A stretch of DNA of 59,242 nucleotides from an uncultured bacterium (GCA_949300515.1 CASGEP010000024.1:1-59242), one strand, 5' to 3'; shown: positions 34,791 to 42,607, numbered from the stretch's first letter. Made by a program: numbers and translations. The notes: generated by a model not told the origin, from the letters alone.

Positions 34791-36908
34791 TTACACTCCT
34801 GCACTTAAAACCTGATCTCGTATAGCAATTACAGTTTTAATTAACTCATCGAGATAGGAAGCATCTATAGTTGTAATAGTTCTTGTATCAGGGTGTATGG
34901 CCATTGCCAACTGTCTGTATGCACTATTGTTTTTAGGATCAAGCATGAAGTTTTGAATTAAAGTTTGCAATTCTCTTATGTTTTTTGCTCCTTCTTGTGT
35001 CAAGCCTGCTGCTACATCATCCAATTGACTTAATGTATTACTTAATGGTTTTACATACTCTGCAAACGCATCTTGTTGCCACTGTGTAAAACCACCAACA
35101 CTACTTGCAGTTCTCAAGGTGTCATCAGTAGTACCCGCACCCAATAAAAGAGTGTTATCAACGCTGCCTGCCGCACTTCCTGCTGCACTGCCCGCAGCGC
35201 CTGTTGCACTACCTGCTGTACCACCAGCTGCACCACCTGCTGCGCCTGTTGCACTACCTGCCGTTGCAGCACTTCTCATTGCACCAAATGCCCTTGCTGT
35301 TTGGGCACCGCTTAACGCACCAAGAGCTACATTTTCACCAAACTCAAGCGCATTTGCGCCAACATCTCCCATTGCTTGTTGTGCTTGGGCATCTGTTTGA
35401 GCATTATTGTAAGATTTCATACCTTCTATTGCTCCGCCAACTGCCCTTGCAGCACCATATAATGCTCCGCCAAGCCCTGCTATACCAACTACAGCTGCAA
35501 CTACAGGCGCACCAACAATTGCCCCTGCCGCTAAACATACTGCGCCGACACCGCCGACAGCTGCTGCAGTAGCCACAGGATGTTCCTTAACTGTTGAAAC
35601 CACACCGCTGACTTGCTCTTTTGCTTTATCAACTACGCCTTGAGCAAAAGCATCTACTTGCTCTTCAAGAGCTAGCTCGCCATCGTCCCAACCGGTATAT
35701 TCAGTACCCGTAACATTTTGATATGCGCCTGATAGTTTATCCAAGTAGTCTTTTTGTGTTTGTCCTGAAAAATCATTTTTAAAATCTTTATAAATTTCAG
35801 AACCCGTAACTCTATTGTAATTATCCATTACAGATGTTAAGACTTCATCGCTTGCGCTATTCATAACAGACTCTACAAACTCTTCAGCTGCACCATGCAT
35901 ATCGCCCGTAGCATTATACAATTCGGAACACAACAGTTCAACTGCAGCAGGATTACCTTGTTGAGCAGATTCCAATATTCTTGATGTCATTTGATTCATT
36001 ATTTGTGTTCTGTCGTTACCGTTAAAATCGCCATCTACATCTTGGACAAAACTACTGTCAAATGTTGACTCGTAGTACGAAAGAACATTTACCCAATCAT
36101 CTGCACTCAATTCTTCATTATTTATAAGTTCACTAAAAGCACTTTCATTGACCCCAAGACCATCATCCATTGAATCTTGGAGTTTTTGGGCATATTCAGC
36201 TACTTGCTCTTCACTCAACGTAGTATTTCCAACATAGCGACCTGCTCCACCACCTACGGCACCACCTTCACCTGTAACAGCACCACCTTCACCTGCGGCA
36301 CCACCACCTGTAACAGCACTTGAAGATGTATCAACAAGATTTATTCTTTGGTCGGGATGAATTACTGTAGCATTATAATCTTCCTGCAAAACGTCGGGAT
36401 TTGCCTCAACCAGTTTTGAATAAATTTCTCTGCCTTCATCACTGTATAGTGACACACCATAAGTGTTATAAATTAATCTTGAAATACAATCTATATTATC
36501 TTCTTTGTTTATATCGAATTCATCAACAGTAACATAGTGCTGTCCATTTTCATCTTTTTGAATTTTATCAGCACTTCTTCCACTGAAACACTCGGGGAGA
36601 GTATCATCTTGGGCTGCACTTGAATCTGTTACAGGCGAGTTTAAATCATCGTATGATAGAGTTTCTTGCACTCCATCCGTTGCACTAATTGTACCAATTG
36701 TGTTTAAAAGTTCTTCATCTTCAGGGTCAATGTCCCAGTTCTCTGCAAGTTCTTGAACAAACGTGTCATTGTTTAAAACTTCAGAACCTTCTTCCAGACA
36801 ATTTTCAAAAACCGAGTTAATTTCTTCTTCGGTTGCCTCAATTCCTTTAAGTTCCAAATATTTAATAATACTTTGGACTCCGTTAATTGCTCCTGTTTGA
36901 TCTGCCAT
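34791..36908 (-). CDS. Large multidomain orphan protein with annexin-like repeats and glycine-rich hydrophobic core
   Basis: 705 residues from ATG 36908 (AAGGTG 6 nt upstream; GTG 36917 is possible). Visible parts: acidic N-terminal domain (1-90); an EF-like/LysM-like stretch (about 125-195, with YVTVDEFDINKEDN and EANPDVLQEDYN); a glycine-rich linker (about 200-225); two annexin-like helical repeats (about 233-307 and 312-394, with DGLGVNESAFSELI and NDFSGQTQKDYL); a long glycine/alanine hydrophobic segment (about 444-492) able to enter a membrane; a simple G-A-T-S repeat tract (546-584); and a C-terminal helical region with SAYRQLAMAIHPDT, which resembles helix II plus the HPD tripeptide of J domains. 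No signal peptide. Function unknown. Confidence 0.82.
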   Translation of the reverse strand: MADQTGAINGVQSIIKYLELKGIEATEEEINSVFENCLEEGSEVLNNDTFVQELAENWDIDPEDEELLNTIGTISATDGVQETLSYDDLNSPVTDSSAAQDDTLPECFSGRSADKIQKDENGQHYVTVDEFDINKEDNIDCISRLIYNTYGVSLYSDEGREIYSKLVEANPDVLQEDYNATVIHPDQRINLVDTSSSAVTGGGAAGEGGAVTGEGGAVGGGAGRYVGNTTLSEEQVAEYAQKLQDSMDDGLGVNESAFSELINNEELSADDWVNVLSYYESTFDSSFVQDVDGDFNGNDRTQIMNQMTSRILESAQQGNPAAVELLCSELYNATGDMHGAAEEFVESVMNSASDEVLTSVMDNYNRVTGSEIYKDFKNDFSGQTQKDYLDKLSGAYQNVTGTEYTGWDDGELALEEQVDAFAQGVVDKAKEQVSGVVSTVKEHPVATAAAVGGVGAVCLAAGAIVGAPVVAAVVGIAGLGGALYGAARAVGGAIEGMKSYNNAQTDAQAQQAMGDVGANALEFGENVALGALSGAQTARAFGAMRSAATAGSATGAAGGAAGGTAGSATGAAGSAAGSAAGSVDNTLLLGAGTTDDTLRTASSVGGFTQWQQDAFAEYVKPLSNTLSQLDDVAAGLTQEGAKNIRELQTLIQNFMLDPKNNSAYRQLAMAIHPDTRTITTIDASYLDELIKTVIAIRDQVLSAGV

Positions 36909-37002
36909 CTTACACACCTTACTGTATTATAAGTTTAATTCACATAAATGCTGACGACACAAACACGCTGTAACTTTAGAAAAATTTAAAAAATTTTTAC
37001 AT

Positions 37003-37060
37003 TTTGTAATAAAAAAGTGGCAGTTGCCAGCTGCTCCAAGGACTCAAATTTTATTACAAA
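37003..37060. repeat. 12-bp inverted repeat with nested hairpin
   Basis: TTTGTAATAAAA (37003-37014) and TTTTATTACAAA (37049-37060) are perfect complements 34 nt apart; the interior holds TGGCA-GT-TGCCA. It lies 112 nt after the arsR stop and upstream of the 705-residue gene; it could terminate arsR or be a remnant of a small inverted-repeat element. The rest of the 36909-37171 gap shows only AT-rich sequence. Confidence 0.5.
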
Positions 37061-37171
37061 GAAACACAATAAACGATTTATTATATTACGCCAAGCTTAT
37101 ATTTTATTCTTTTAAAATTAGACAAAATAAACTATTGTTTAATTAAAATTCCGTTATATTACTCAAACAAA

Positions 37172-37465
37172 CTAAGATTTCGACTCTGATTCAAGAATTT
37201 TGTTTAAACAGTTAAAAAATTCGCCCATACAGCAGATTTTCAGAGAATAATATACATTTAAACCTTCTTTTCTGTCTTTTATCAGACCTGCTTCTTTTAA
37301 TTTAATCAAGCTCTTTGAAATATGCGGCTGTTCATAGTTTAATTTTTCAACAATTTCACAGACGCATTTTTCTCCATCTGCTAAAAAGTCTATTATTTCA
37401 AGCCTCACCGGATTGGATAGAGCCTTGAATATTTGAGCCTTTTTTTCGTATAGATTACTTTTCAT
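37172..37465 (-). CDS. arsR: ArsR-family metalloid-responsive repressor
   Basis: 97-residue winged helix dimer repressor. KALSNPVRLEIIDFLADGEKCVCEIVEKL contains the CVC pair (C34, C36) at the As(III)-binding helix typical of ArsR; recognition helix region QPHISKSLIKLKEAGLI; extra cysteines C78, C79, C85 near the C-terminus could also bind metalloid. Divergent from arsM across two operators. Confidence 0.9.
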   Translation of the reverse strand: MKSNLYEKKAQIFKALSNPVRLEIIDFLADGEKCVCEIVEKLNYEQPHISKSLIKLKEAGLIKDRKEGLNVYYSLKICCMGEFFNCLNKILESESKS

Positions 37466-37486
37466 AAAAATTCTCGCAAGTTACTA

Positions 37487-37515
37487 TTGACAATATTCCA
37501 AAAATGGAATACTAT
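37487..37515 (+). promoter_or_regulatory. arsM promoter with ArsR operator in its spacer
   Basis: TTGACA (37487-37492, perfect -35), 17-nt spacer, TACTAT (37510-37515); a perfect TATAAT at 37513-37518 would give a 20-nt spacer. The dyad TATTCCA-AAAA-TGGAATA (37494-37511) lies between the two elements, where bound repressor would block polymerase. Confidence 0.6.
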
Positions 37516-37524
37516 AATATTATA

Positions 37525-37542
37525 TATTCCAATTATGGCATA
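37525..37542. promoter_or_regulatory. Second ArsR-type operator
   Basis: TATTCCA-ATTA-TGGCATA, one mismatch from the first dyad, 31 bp (three helical turns) downstream of it, overlapping the expected arsM transcription start. Confidence 0.55.
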
Positions 37543-37580
37543 TTTAATATTATTTGTCAATTTTTAAGGAGGCTAAAACA

Positions 37581-38375
37581 ATGGATTTTGATGTTAAAAA
37601 AGAAGTTAAAGATTTTTACGGTAATATTGCTCAAAAAGTTCAAGAAGATACATACAGTACATGTTCTTGCTGTCAAGAGATTTCACGAGCGCAAAGAAAT
37701 TATGCGGGACAAAACCTTGATGATATTCCAAAAGAAGCAATAGAAGCGTCTTTAGGATGTGCAAACCCTCTAGTTTTTGCTCAAATTAAAGAAGGTGAAA
37801 CAATTTTAGATTTAGGTTCAGGTGGTGGCATTGATGTTTTAATGGCTTCTAAATATGTAGGTGAGTCCGGAAAAATCTATGGACTTGATATGACAGATGA
37901 AATGCTTGAACTTGCAAATAAAAACAAAGAAAAAATGGGTGTTAAAAATGTAGAATTTATAAAAGGATACATTGAAGATATCCCGCTTGAAGATGGGGCG
38001 CTGGATGCAATAATTTCAAATTGTGTTATCAATCTATCAGATAATAAGCAGAAAGTTTACATGGAAGCTTATAGGGTACTAAAAGAAGGCGGTAGAGTTG
38101 CAATAGCAGATGTTGTATCACTAAAACCGGTTTCAGAACACATAAAAAAACAAGCTCAGCTTTGGGCAGGGTGTATTTCAGGAGCTATGCCTATAGCTGA
38201 ATACAAAAAGATATTAGAGATTGCCGGGTTTAGGAATATTTCAATTGAGCCTGTGCATATTTATACAAAAGAAATTATAAACGGATTGTCTTTTGACAAA
38301 AATTTAATAACGGAAGATGAACTAAACCAAATGACAGGAGCTTTTGCAGGAGCGCATATTAAAGCTTGGAAATGA
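37581..38375 (+). CDS. arsM: Arsenite S-adenosylmethionine methyltransferase
   Basis: Methylates As(III) to mono-, di- and trimethyl arsenicals. 264 residues: SAM motif ILDLGSGGGIDV (76-87), and the three As-binding cysteines C60 (SLGCANP), C148 (SNCVIN) and C198 (LWAGCISGA), the last two 50 residues apart as in characterised ArsM; an N-terminal TCSCC cluster (27-31) supplies the further cysteine. Start ATG 37581 has AAGGAGG 8 nt upstream. Controlled by the adjacent ArsR. Methylation of arsenic is common in gut anaerobes. Confidence 0.92.
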   Translation: MDFDVKKEVKDFYGNIAQKVQEDTYSTCSCCQEISRAQRNYAGQNLDDIPKEAIEASLGCANPLVFAQIKEGETILDLGSGGGIDVLMASKYVGESGKIYGLDMTDEMLELANKNKEKMGVKNVEFIKGYIEDIPLEDGALDAIISNCVINLSDNKQKVYMEAYRVLKEGGRVAIADVVSLKPVSEHIKKQAQLWAGCISGAMPIAEYKKILEIAGFRNISIEPVHIYTKEIINGLSFDKNLITEDELNQMTGAFAGAHIKAWK

Positions 38376-38396
38376 TTCATAACTTGTATAAATCGA

Positions 38397-38567
38397 CTGC
38401 ACAGGACTCAAGGACTGTGCAAGTCCCTTGTGGACAAATATTGTCCGTATTATAACAAAAAATTTGCCGCGTCTTTAGGAATCGACTGCCTGCACAGGAC
38501 TCAAGGACTGTGCAAGTCCCTTGTGGACAAATATTGTCCGTATTATAACAAAAAATTTGCCGCGTCT
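38397..38567. repeat. 78-bp direct repeat pair next to tRNA-Phe
   Basis: Bases 38397-38474 and 38490-38567 are identical over 78 bp, separated by 15 bp. The last nine bases of each copy are the 3' acceptor end of tRNA-Phe, and the first copy is followed by a short GGAATCGA fragment of its T-arm, so copy 1 is a truncated tRNA 3' end plus its downstream flank. Each unit contains the inverted pairs TGCACAG/CTGTGCA and GGACAA/TTGTCC. No gene is credible in 38376-38557; the open frame across it is an accident of the repeat. Confidence 0.85.
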
Positions 38568-38630
38568 CGGAATCGAACCAAGGACACAGGGATTTTCAGT
38601 CCCTTGCTCTACCAACTGAGCTAACGCGGC
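38558..38630 (-). tRNA. tRNA-Phe (anticodon GAA)
   Basis: 73 nt on the minus strand. Acceptor GCCGCGT pairs with ACGCGGC, discriminator A; D-arm GCTCAGTTGGTAGAGC; anticodon arm AGGGACTGAAAATCCCT; T-loop TTCGATT. CCA not encoded. Confidence 0.95.
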
Positions 38631-38744
38631 AAATCAATTTATTTAATTTTCAAATCCTCATTAGCTCAGTTGGTGAATTTTTAATATATTCTTGTTTCGT
38701 TTCACTCAACAAGGGCTAACGCGGCAAATCAATTTATTTAATTT
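38620..38744. repeat. 30-bp direct repeats containing the tRNA-Phe 5' end
   Basis: 38620-38649 and 38715-38744 are identical. They comprise the first 11 nt of tRNA-Phe and its upstream AT-rich flank. They enclose 65 bp holding the inverted tRNA fragment. Between 38745 and 38890 I see only a GC-richer stretch with a small hairpin near 38771-38790 and no gene. Confidence 0.8.
38654..38677 (+). pseudogene. tRNA 5'-fragment remnant
   Basis: The sequence around TTAGCTCAGTTGGTGA on the plus strand is a tRNA acceptor/D-arm start with no remaining body. Its 14-nt core (38661-38674) is the exact inverse of 38611-38624 in tRNA-Phe, but the preceding TCCTCAT differs, so it may derive from another tRNA. 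Confidence 0.5.
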
Positions 38745-38912
38745 GTCTGGACTTTGGTTTCAGCTTTGCCTGCACCACCCGAGGGTTGTGCCTTCCGACA
38801 TGCCAAGCACGAAAGCCGATAACACTATAATACCAATTCAAGCTCACAAGTCAATATAAATATTTATTTTTAATCTCCCTTATGCTATAATGCCACAAAC
38901 AAAGGAGGTTTA

Positions 38913-39287
38913 ATGCATATTAACAGCGTTCAAGACACAAATTTCACATCAAAAGTCAAGCTGGCAGACGATTTTTACCAAAAACCCGAGCAGAAACTTG
39001 CACGCGATGAGGTTGAAACCTTATACAAAGCAATCAATAAGCTTGAGAAAAACAAAATTGATGACAAAGTGGATATTTTCATACTAGACGGTGCGGAAGC
39101 GCCTTTAATAGGGCTAAGAGTACGCAAAAAAATCAAAAAACAAACTTATGAAGGTAAAAGCATAATATCACTTTTCTTCCGCCGGTTAACGCAAAATGAC
39201 ATATTTTTTGCCTATTCTGACGCCGCAGAGCGTGCAAAAACTGCACAAACTCCCGTAGTAAAAGGCAAACTGGACGAATTTATATAA
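38913..39287 (+). CDS. Orphan small protein
   Basis: 124 residues, soluble, K/D/E-rich. Begins MHINSVQDTNFTSKVKL; the middle (about 50-85) contains alternating hydrophobics (VDIFILDGAEAPLIGLRV) that suggest a beta strand pair. CAAAGGAGGTTTA precedes the ATG. The QDTNFTSKV-type opening is one I associate with short proteins of this lineage; no function known. Confidence 0.75.
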   Translation: MHINSVQDTNFTSKVKLADDFYQKPEQKLARDEVETLYKAINKLEKNKIDDKVDIFILDGAEAPLIGLRVRKKIKKQTYEGKSIISLFFRRLTQNDIFFAYSDAAERAKTAQTPVVKGKLDEFI

Positions 39288-40325
39288 TTAATTTTCCAGT
39301 AAAACCTTTATTGCCTCGCCGTTTTGGTGCATTTCAAGCGCACGTTTTGCATATTTCATCGGCAGAGTTTTTGTTATTAATTTTTCAACATCAACCTGCC
39401 CGCTTGAAATAAGCTCCAGCGCCTGTCTAAAGTATTTTGGCGTATGATGAAACACGCTTATAATGTTGACTTCATCATAGTGCAGTCTGCGCGTGTCAAT
39501 GTTTACGCTTGTTCCGGATGAGCAGCCGCCAAAAAGATGTACTACGCCGCCTCGGCGCACGAGTGCAAACATTCTCTCCCAAATCTCGGGCAAACCTACG
39601 CACTCAATAGCCACATCAAGCCCTCTGCCTTCTTCCGTCATTGTCATAACAAGGTCTTTTGGGTCGGGATATTTTTTCAAATCAATAACTTCATCAGCCT
39701 GCGCAAACTCATGCGCCATTTTCAATTTCAGCGGATTTCTGCCCATGGCTATTACCTTTGCACCCTTTAACTTTGCAAGGCGCGCAAACATAAGTCCTAT
39801 CGGTCCGATGCCCACTATTCCGACCGTGTCACCCTTTTGAATAGGTGTCCTTGCAATGCCGTGCACCACATTTGCAAGAGGCTCGCAAAAAACAGCCCTT
39901 CTAAACGATACATCATCAGGTATTATCAAAAGATTTTTTTCAACAATTCTCTTTGGAATAGTTATATACTGCGCATAAGCCCCGTTTAGCAGGTTCAAAT
40001 TCTCGCATAAATTTTCTTCTCCGCGCCTGCAAAAAAAGCACTCCCCGCATGGGGCGGAGTTTGCGGCAACAACCCTGTCGCCGACTTTAAAATTTTCAAC
40101 CTCTTCGCCTAACTGCACAATAGTTCCCGCAAATTCATGCCCGAAGCCCGAGGGTGTTTTTTTAATTAATACGGGGTGTCCGCGCCTCAAGGTTTTAACA
40201 TCCGTCCCGCAGGTCAAGGCAGCCTCAACTTTCACCAGAACTTCGCCTTCATCGGGCATTTTAACACTGACTTCTTCATAGCGTATGTCTTTTGGACCGT
40301 AATATCTTATAGCTTTCATTTTCAT
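39288..40325 (-). CDS. Zinc-dependent medium-chain alcohol/polyol dehydrogenase
   Basis: 345 residues. Catalytic zinc site: C in ALTCGTDVKTLRRGH, then GHEFAG; structural zinc site CGECFFCRRGEENLC with four cysteines; nucleotide-binding GIGPIGLMFARLAK. Closest in layout to threonine/sorbitol dehydrogenases. Substrate unknown. Overlaps the next dehydrogenase gene (ATGA), so the two are made together. Confidence 0.9.
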   Translation of the reverse strand: MKMKAIRYYGPKDIRYEEVSVKMPDEGEVLVKVEAALTCGTDVKTLRRGHPVLIKKTPSGFGHEFAGTIVQLGEEVENFKVGDRVVAANSAPCGECFFCRRGEENLCENLNLLNGAYAQYITIPKRIVEKNLLIIPDDVSFRRAVFCEPLANVVHGIARTPIQKGDTVGIVGIGPIGLMFARLAKLKGAKVIAMGRNPLKLKMAHEFAQADEVIDLKKYPDPKDLVMTMTEEGRGLDVAIECVGLPEIWERMFALVRRGGVVHLFGGCSSGTSVNIDTRRLHYDEVNIISVFHHTPKYFRQALELISSGQVDVEKLITKTLPMKYAKRALEMHQNGEAIKVLLEN

Positions 40326-41296
40326 ATTTTTATATACGCCTTAAAAATCTTTCCGCAAATACTATCTTCAATCGCGCGCGGCAAATTGTCAAGCGAATAA
40401 ATCGTTGTAGTATCGCTGACATTGACCTTTTTATTGCACAAAAAATCGTAAGATATCTTATAATCCTCAACAGAGGGCGAATAGCTTGCTATTACGCTTA
40501 ATTCGCGATAATAGATATCATTATTCCTGTATCCCGAATCATTTTCAACGGAAGAAAAAACTATTATCTTTCCTCCGTTCCTTACGTACTCAAGTGCCGT
40601 GTCAATTGCTTTTGATGAGCCGGATGTCATAAAAATGCAGTCATAGCTGTCTTTTTTAAATTCAACACCGTATTTTTTTGCAAAGTCTGTTCTGTCTTTG
40701 CTTATGTCATAGCCAAAAGCTTTTACACCAAAGGCTTTTAGAGCCTCAACGGTAATTAAGCCGATTGAGCCCAGCCCTATTACAAGAGAATTTGATTTTG
40801 AATTATCAGAGTCAAGCATATAGCCCGCGCGCCTTATTGCCCGAATAACGCATGCCAGAGGCTCAAGGTATGCAATTTCCTGATATTCAAGATTTTTTGG
40901 AACGCTGTATACCGTATATTTAAGGTGATTTTCATCTGCTTTTATAAATTCCGAAAATCCGCACGGCTCAATGTTTGATTTTTTAAACGTTTCACACATG
41001 GAATATGCGCCAATCCTGCAATAATCACAGTTAAAACAGGGATAATGATGCCCGAGCGCCACTATGTCGCCTTCTTTAAAGTCCGTATCCGAGTTAATCT
41101 CAACAATTTGCCCCACGACCTCATGCCCGAGCTTTATACTGCTTTCGTCTTTTGGTGTTGCGTGCTTTATTTTTACGATATCCGAGCCGCAAAGCCCGCA
41201 GCCAAAGACTTTTATTATCGCCCCTTTAGAATTAAGCTTCGGTTTTTCGACATCTGTAATTACAACTTTTGAATTTATTAATTTTGCGCTTTTCAT
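40322..41296 (-). CDS. Zinc-dependent medium-chain dehydrogenase
   Basis: 324 residues: catalytic site GCGLCGSDIVKIKH and GHEVVG, structural zinc CFNCDYCRIGAYSMC, coenzyme motif GLGSIGLITVEALK. Related to L-iditol/galactitol-phosphate dehydrogenases. Lower similarity to its neighbour than expected for a recent duplicate. First of the pair to be transcribed. Confidence 0.9.
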   Translation of the reverse strand: MKSAKLINSKVVITDVEKPKLNSKGAIIKVFGCGLCGSDIVKIKHATPKDESSIKLGHEVVGQIVEINSDTDFKEGDIVALGHHYPCFNCDYCRIGAYSMCETFKKSNIEPCGFSEFIKADENHLKYTVYSVPKNLEYQEIAYLEPLACVIRAIRRAGYMLDSDNSKSNSLVIGLGSIGLITVEALKAFGVKAFGYDISKDRTDFAKKYGVEFKKDSYDCIFMTSGSSKAIDTALEYVRNGGKIIVFSSVENDSGYRNNDIYYRELSVIASYSPSVEDYKISYDFLCNKKVNVSDTTTIYSLDNLPRAIEDSICGKIFKAYIKI

Positions 41297-41303
41297 TATT
41301 CAC

Positions 41304-41474
41304 CTACGGAGTCATCGGCGGCACAACAACTGTGCTTGAGCCCTGCTCGCTCACCCCGAAAGTCGCCTGCTGCTCAATACCTCTCATTTTAAAATTACTT
41401 AAAAATACACTGATACATATTAGTACAAAGGCAACTATTAAAGTAAATTCAATAATAGATTGAGCTTGTTTCAT
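41304..41474 (-). CDS. 56-residue TadE/Flp-like membrane micro-protein
   Basis: ATG 41474 to TAG 41304. N-terminus MKQAQSIIEFTLIVAFVLIC: the SxIEFTLIV block resembles the prepilin/TadE N-terminal helix with a glutamate at position 5 relative to a small residue. A single membrane helix (about 6-24) is followed by a short polar tail ending VVVPPMTP. Resembles pilin-like pseudopilins of the Tad/type IV kind; no secretion genes are adjacent. Coding sense is supported by the helix, the stop and a -10 TATAAT 6 nt before the ATG. Confidence 0.7.
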   Translation of the reverse strand: MKQAQSIIEFTLIVAFVLICISVFLSNFKMRGIEQQATFGVSEQGSSTVVVPPMTP

Positions 41475-41488
41475 AGTTGAATTATACT
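41460..41488 (+). promoter_or_regulatory. Promoter giving a leaderless transcript of the GlcF-like gene
   Basis: TTGAGC (41460-41465), 17-nt spacer, TATACT (41483-41488), then 6 nt to ATG 41495; the predicted start is the A of the ATG, and no SD exists. Confidence 0.5.
41481..41486 (-). promoter_or_regulatory. -10 element of the TadE-like micro-gene
   Basis: On the minus strand TATAAT lies 6 nt before ATG 41474, overlapping the opposite promoter; also SD-less. The -35 is weak. Confidence 0.45.
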
Positions 41489-41494
41489 ACAATT

Positions 41495-42607
41495 ATGCAC
41501 GACAATGAAGTAAAACAAAATATTTTTAAATGCTCCCGCTGCGGGCTTTGCCAGGGAGTTTGCCCCGTTTTTGAAGAAATTAAAAACGAAAACTCAACGG
41601 CGCGCGGCAAGCTTATGCAAATCTGGGGGCTGAAAAACGGCGATTTAAAATTAAACCGAAAAATTTTACAAAGTCTTGATTTATGCTTAAACTGTGAAAA
41701 ATGTAAGCTTAACTGCCCCTCGGGAGTAGATACGACAGGCGTTTTTTGCAGTGAAAAAAAACTGGGCACTTTTGGAAAAATTATAACAAGCGACTTTGTT
41801 TTTAAGCTTAAAATGTCTGCTCTTAAAGCCTTTTCGCTCCTAAAGAAAAAACCAAAGTACGCCAAAAACTCAAAAATTCTCTATTTTGAAGGCTGCATTG
41901 CAAAAGAATTAAAAAACAAATTTGAAATAAAAGGGGTAAAAATTCAAAACGGCAATTTCTTGTGCTGCGCGCTTCCCTATCTTACCAAGGGAAGATTGGA
42001 TATTTATGAAAAATACGCACACTACAATGAAGAAATAACAGAAAGTGCAGACTTTGTTGTTTTTGACTGTGCCACCTGTTTAAGCGCGGTTAAAAACTAT
42101 CCCTTTAAAAACCCGAAAAACAGGGAAAAGCTCGTTTTCTACACTGATTTTTATAAAAATTTCAATCTGCAGAGCAAAGAAAATCTAAAAGTAACTTTTC
42201 ATATGCCATGCCACCTTGAAAGCGCGGGCAAGAGCCTTGGCGAAACAGAGGAAATACTTTCATCAATAAAAAATGTAAACTATGTAAAACTTAACAATCC
42301 TCAGACATGCTGCGGATTTGGCGGAGATTTTTTCATTCGCCACCCAAAAATTGCCTTCTCGCTTTCCTTAAAAAAAGGTCTGGATATAATTAAAAGCGGC
42401 GCTGATATTGCCCTGACCTCTTGTCCTACCTGTCTTTGGAGCCTTAATTTTTCACTTTTTATGTGCAAATTGCTCTACGGATACAAAAAAGTACCAAAAG
42501 TGCTCGATATGGCTGAATTTTTAAACAAATGCGAAATAATTGCCAAAAATCAGCAGCCGCAAGAAATACAGGCGCCAAAAGAAGAAAAAGAACTAGTCAA
42601 GGTGTAG
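41495..42607 (+). CDS. GlcF-like iron-sulfur/CCG-domain oxidoreductase subunit
   Basis: 370 residues. Two 4Fe-4S motifs at the N-terminus: CSRCGLCQGVCP and CLNCEKCKLNCP, then two CCG (heterodisulfide reductase-like) cysteine clusters, the second as FHMPCHLES...NPQTCCGFGGDF. This is the glycolate oxidase GlcF / lactate utilisation LutA type electron-transfer subunit. No flavin partner (GlcD) is adjacent. Start at ATG 41495; TTG 41477 is in frame but adds residues overlapping the divergent promoter. Confidence 0.88.
   Translation: MHDNEVKQNIFKCSRCGLCQGVCPVFEEIKNENSTARGKLMQIWGLKNGDLKLNRKILQSLDLCLNCEKCKLNCPSGVDTTGVFCSEKKLGTFGKIITSDFVFKLKMSALKAFSLLKKKPKYAKNSKILYFEGCIAKELKNKFEIKGVKIQNGNFLCCALPYLTKGRLDIYEKYAHYNEEITESADFVVFDCATCLSAVKNYPFKNPKNREKLVFYTDFYKNFNLQSKENLKVTFHMPCHLESAGKSLGETEEILSSIKNVNYVKLNNPQTCCGFGGDFFIRHPKIAFSLSLKKGLDIIKSGADIALTSCPTCLWSLNFSLFMCKLLYGYKKVPKVLDMAEFLNKCEIIAKNQQPQEIQAPKEEKELVKV

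Noticed and set aside
35119-35572. Plus-strand open frames opposite the Gly/Ala tract
   Set aside because: Low-complexity A/P and H/L sequences mirror the repeat tract of the real gene.
38397-38567. CRISPR array
   Set aside because: Only two units, a 15-bp interval far too short for a spacer, and no cas genes.
38430-38624. Open frame on the plus strand with DKYCPYYNKKFAAS twice
   Set aside because: It runs through the 78-bp repeats and into the antisense of tRNA-Phe; the repetition comes from the DNA repeat, and there is no SD.
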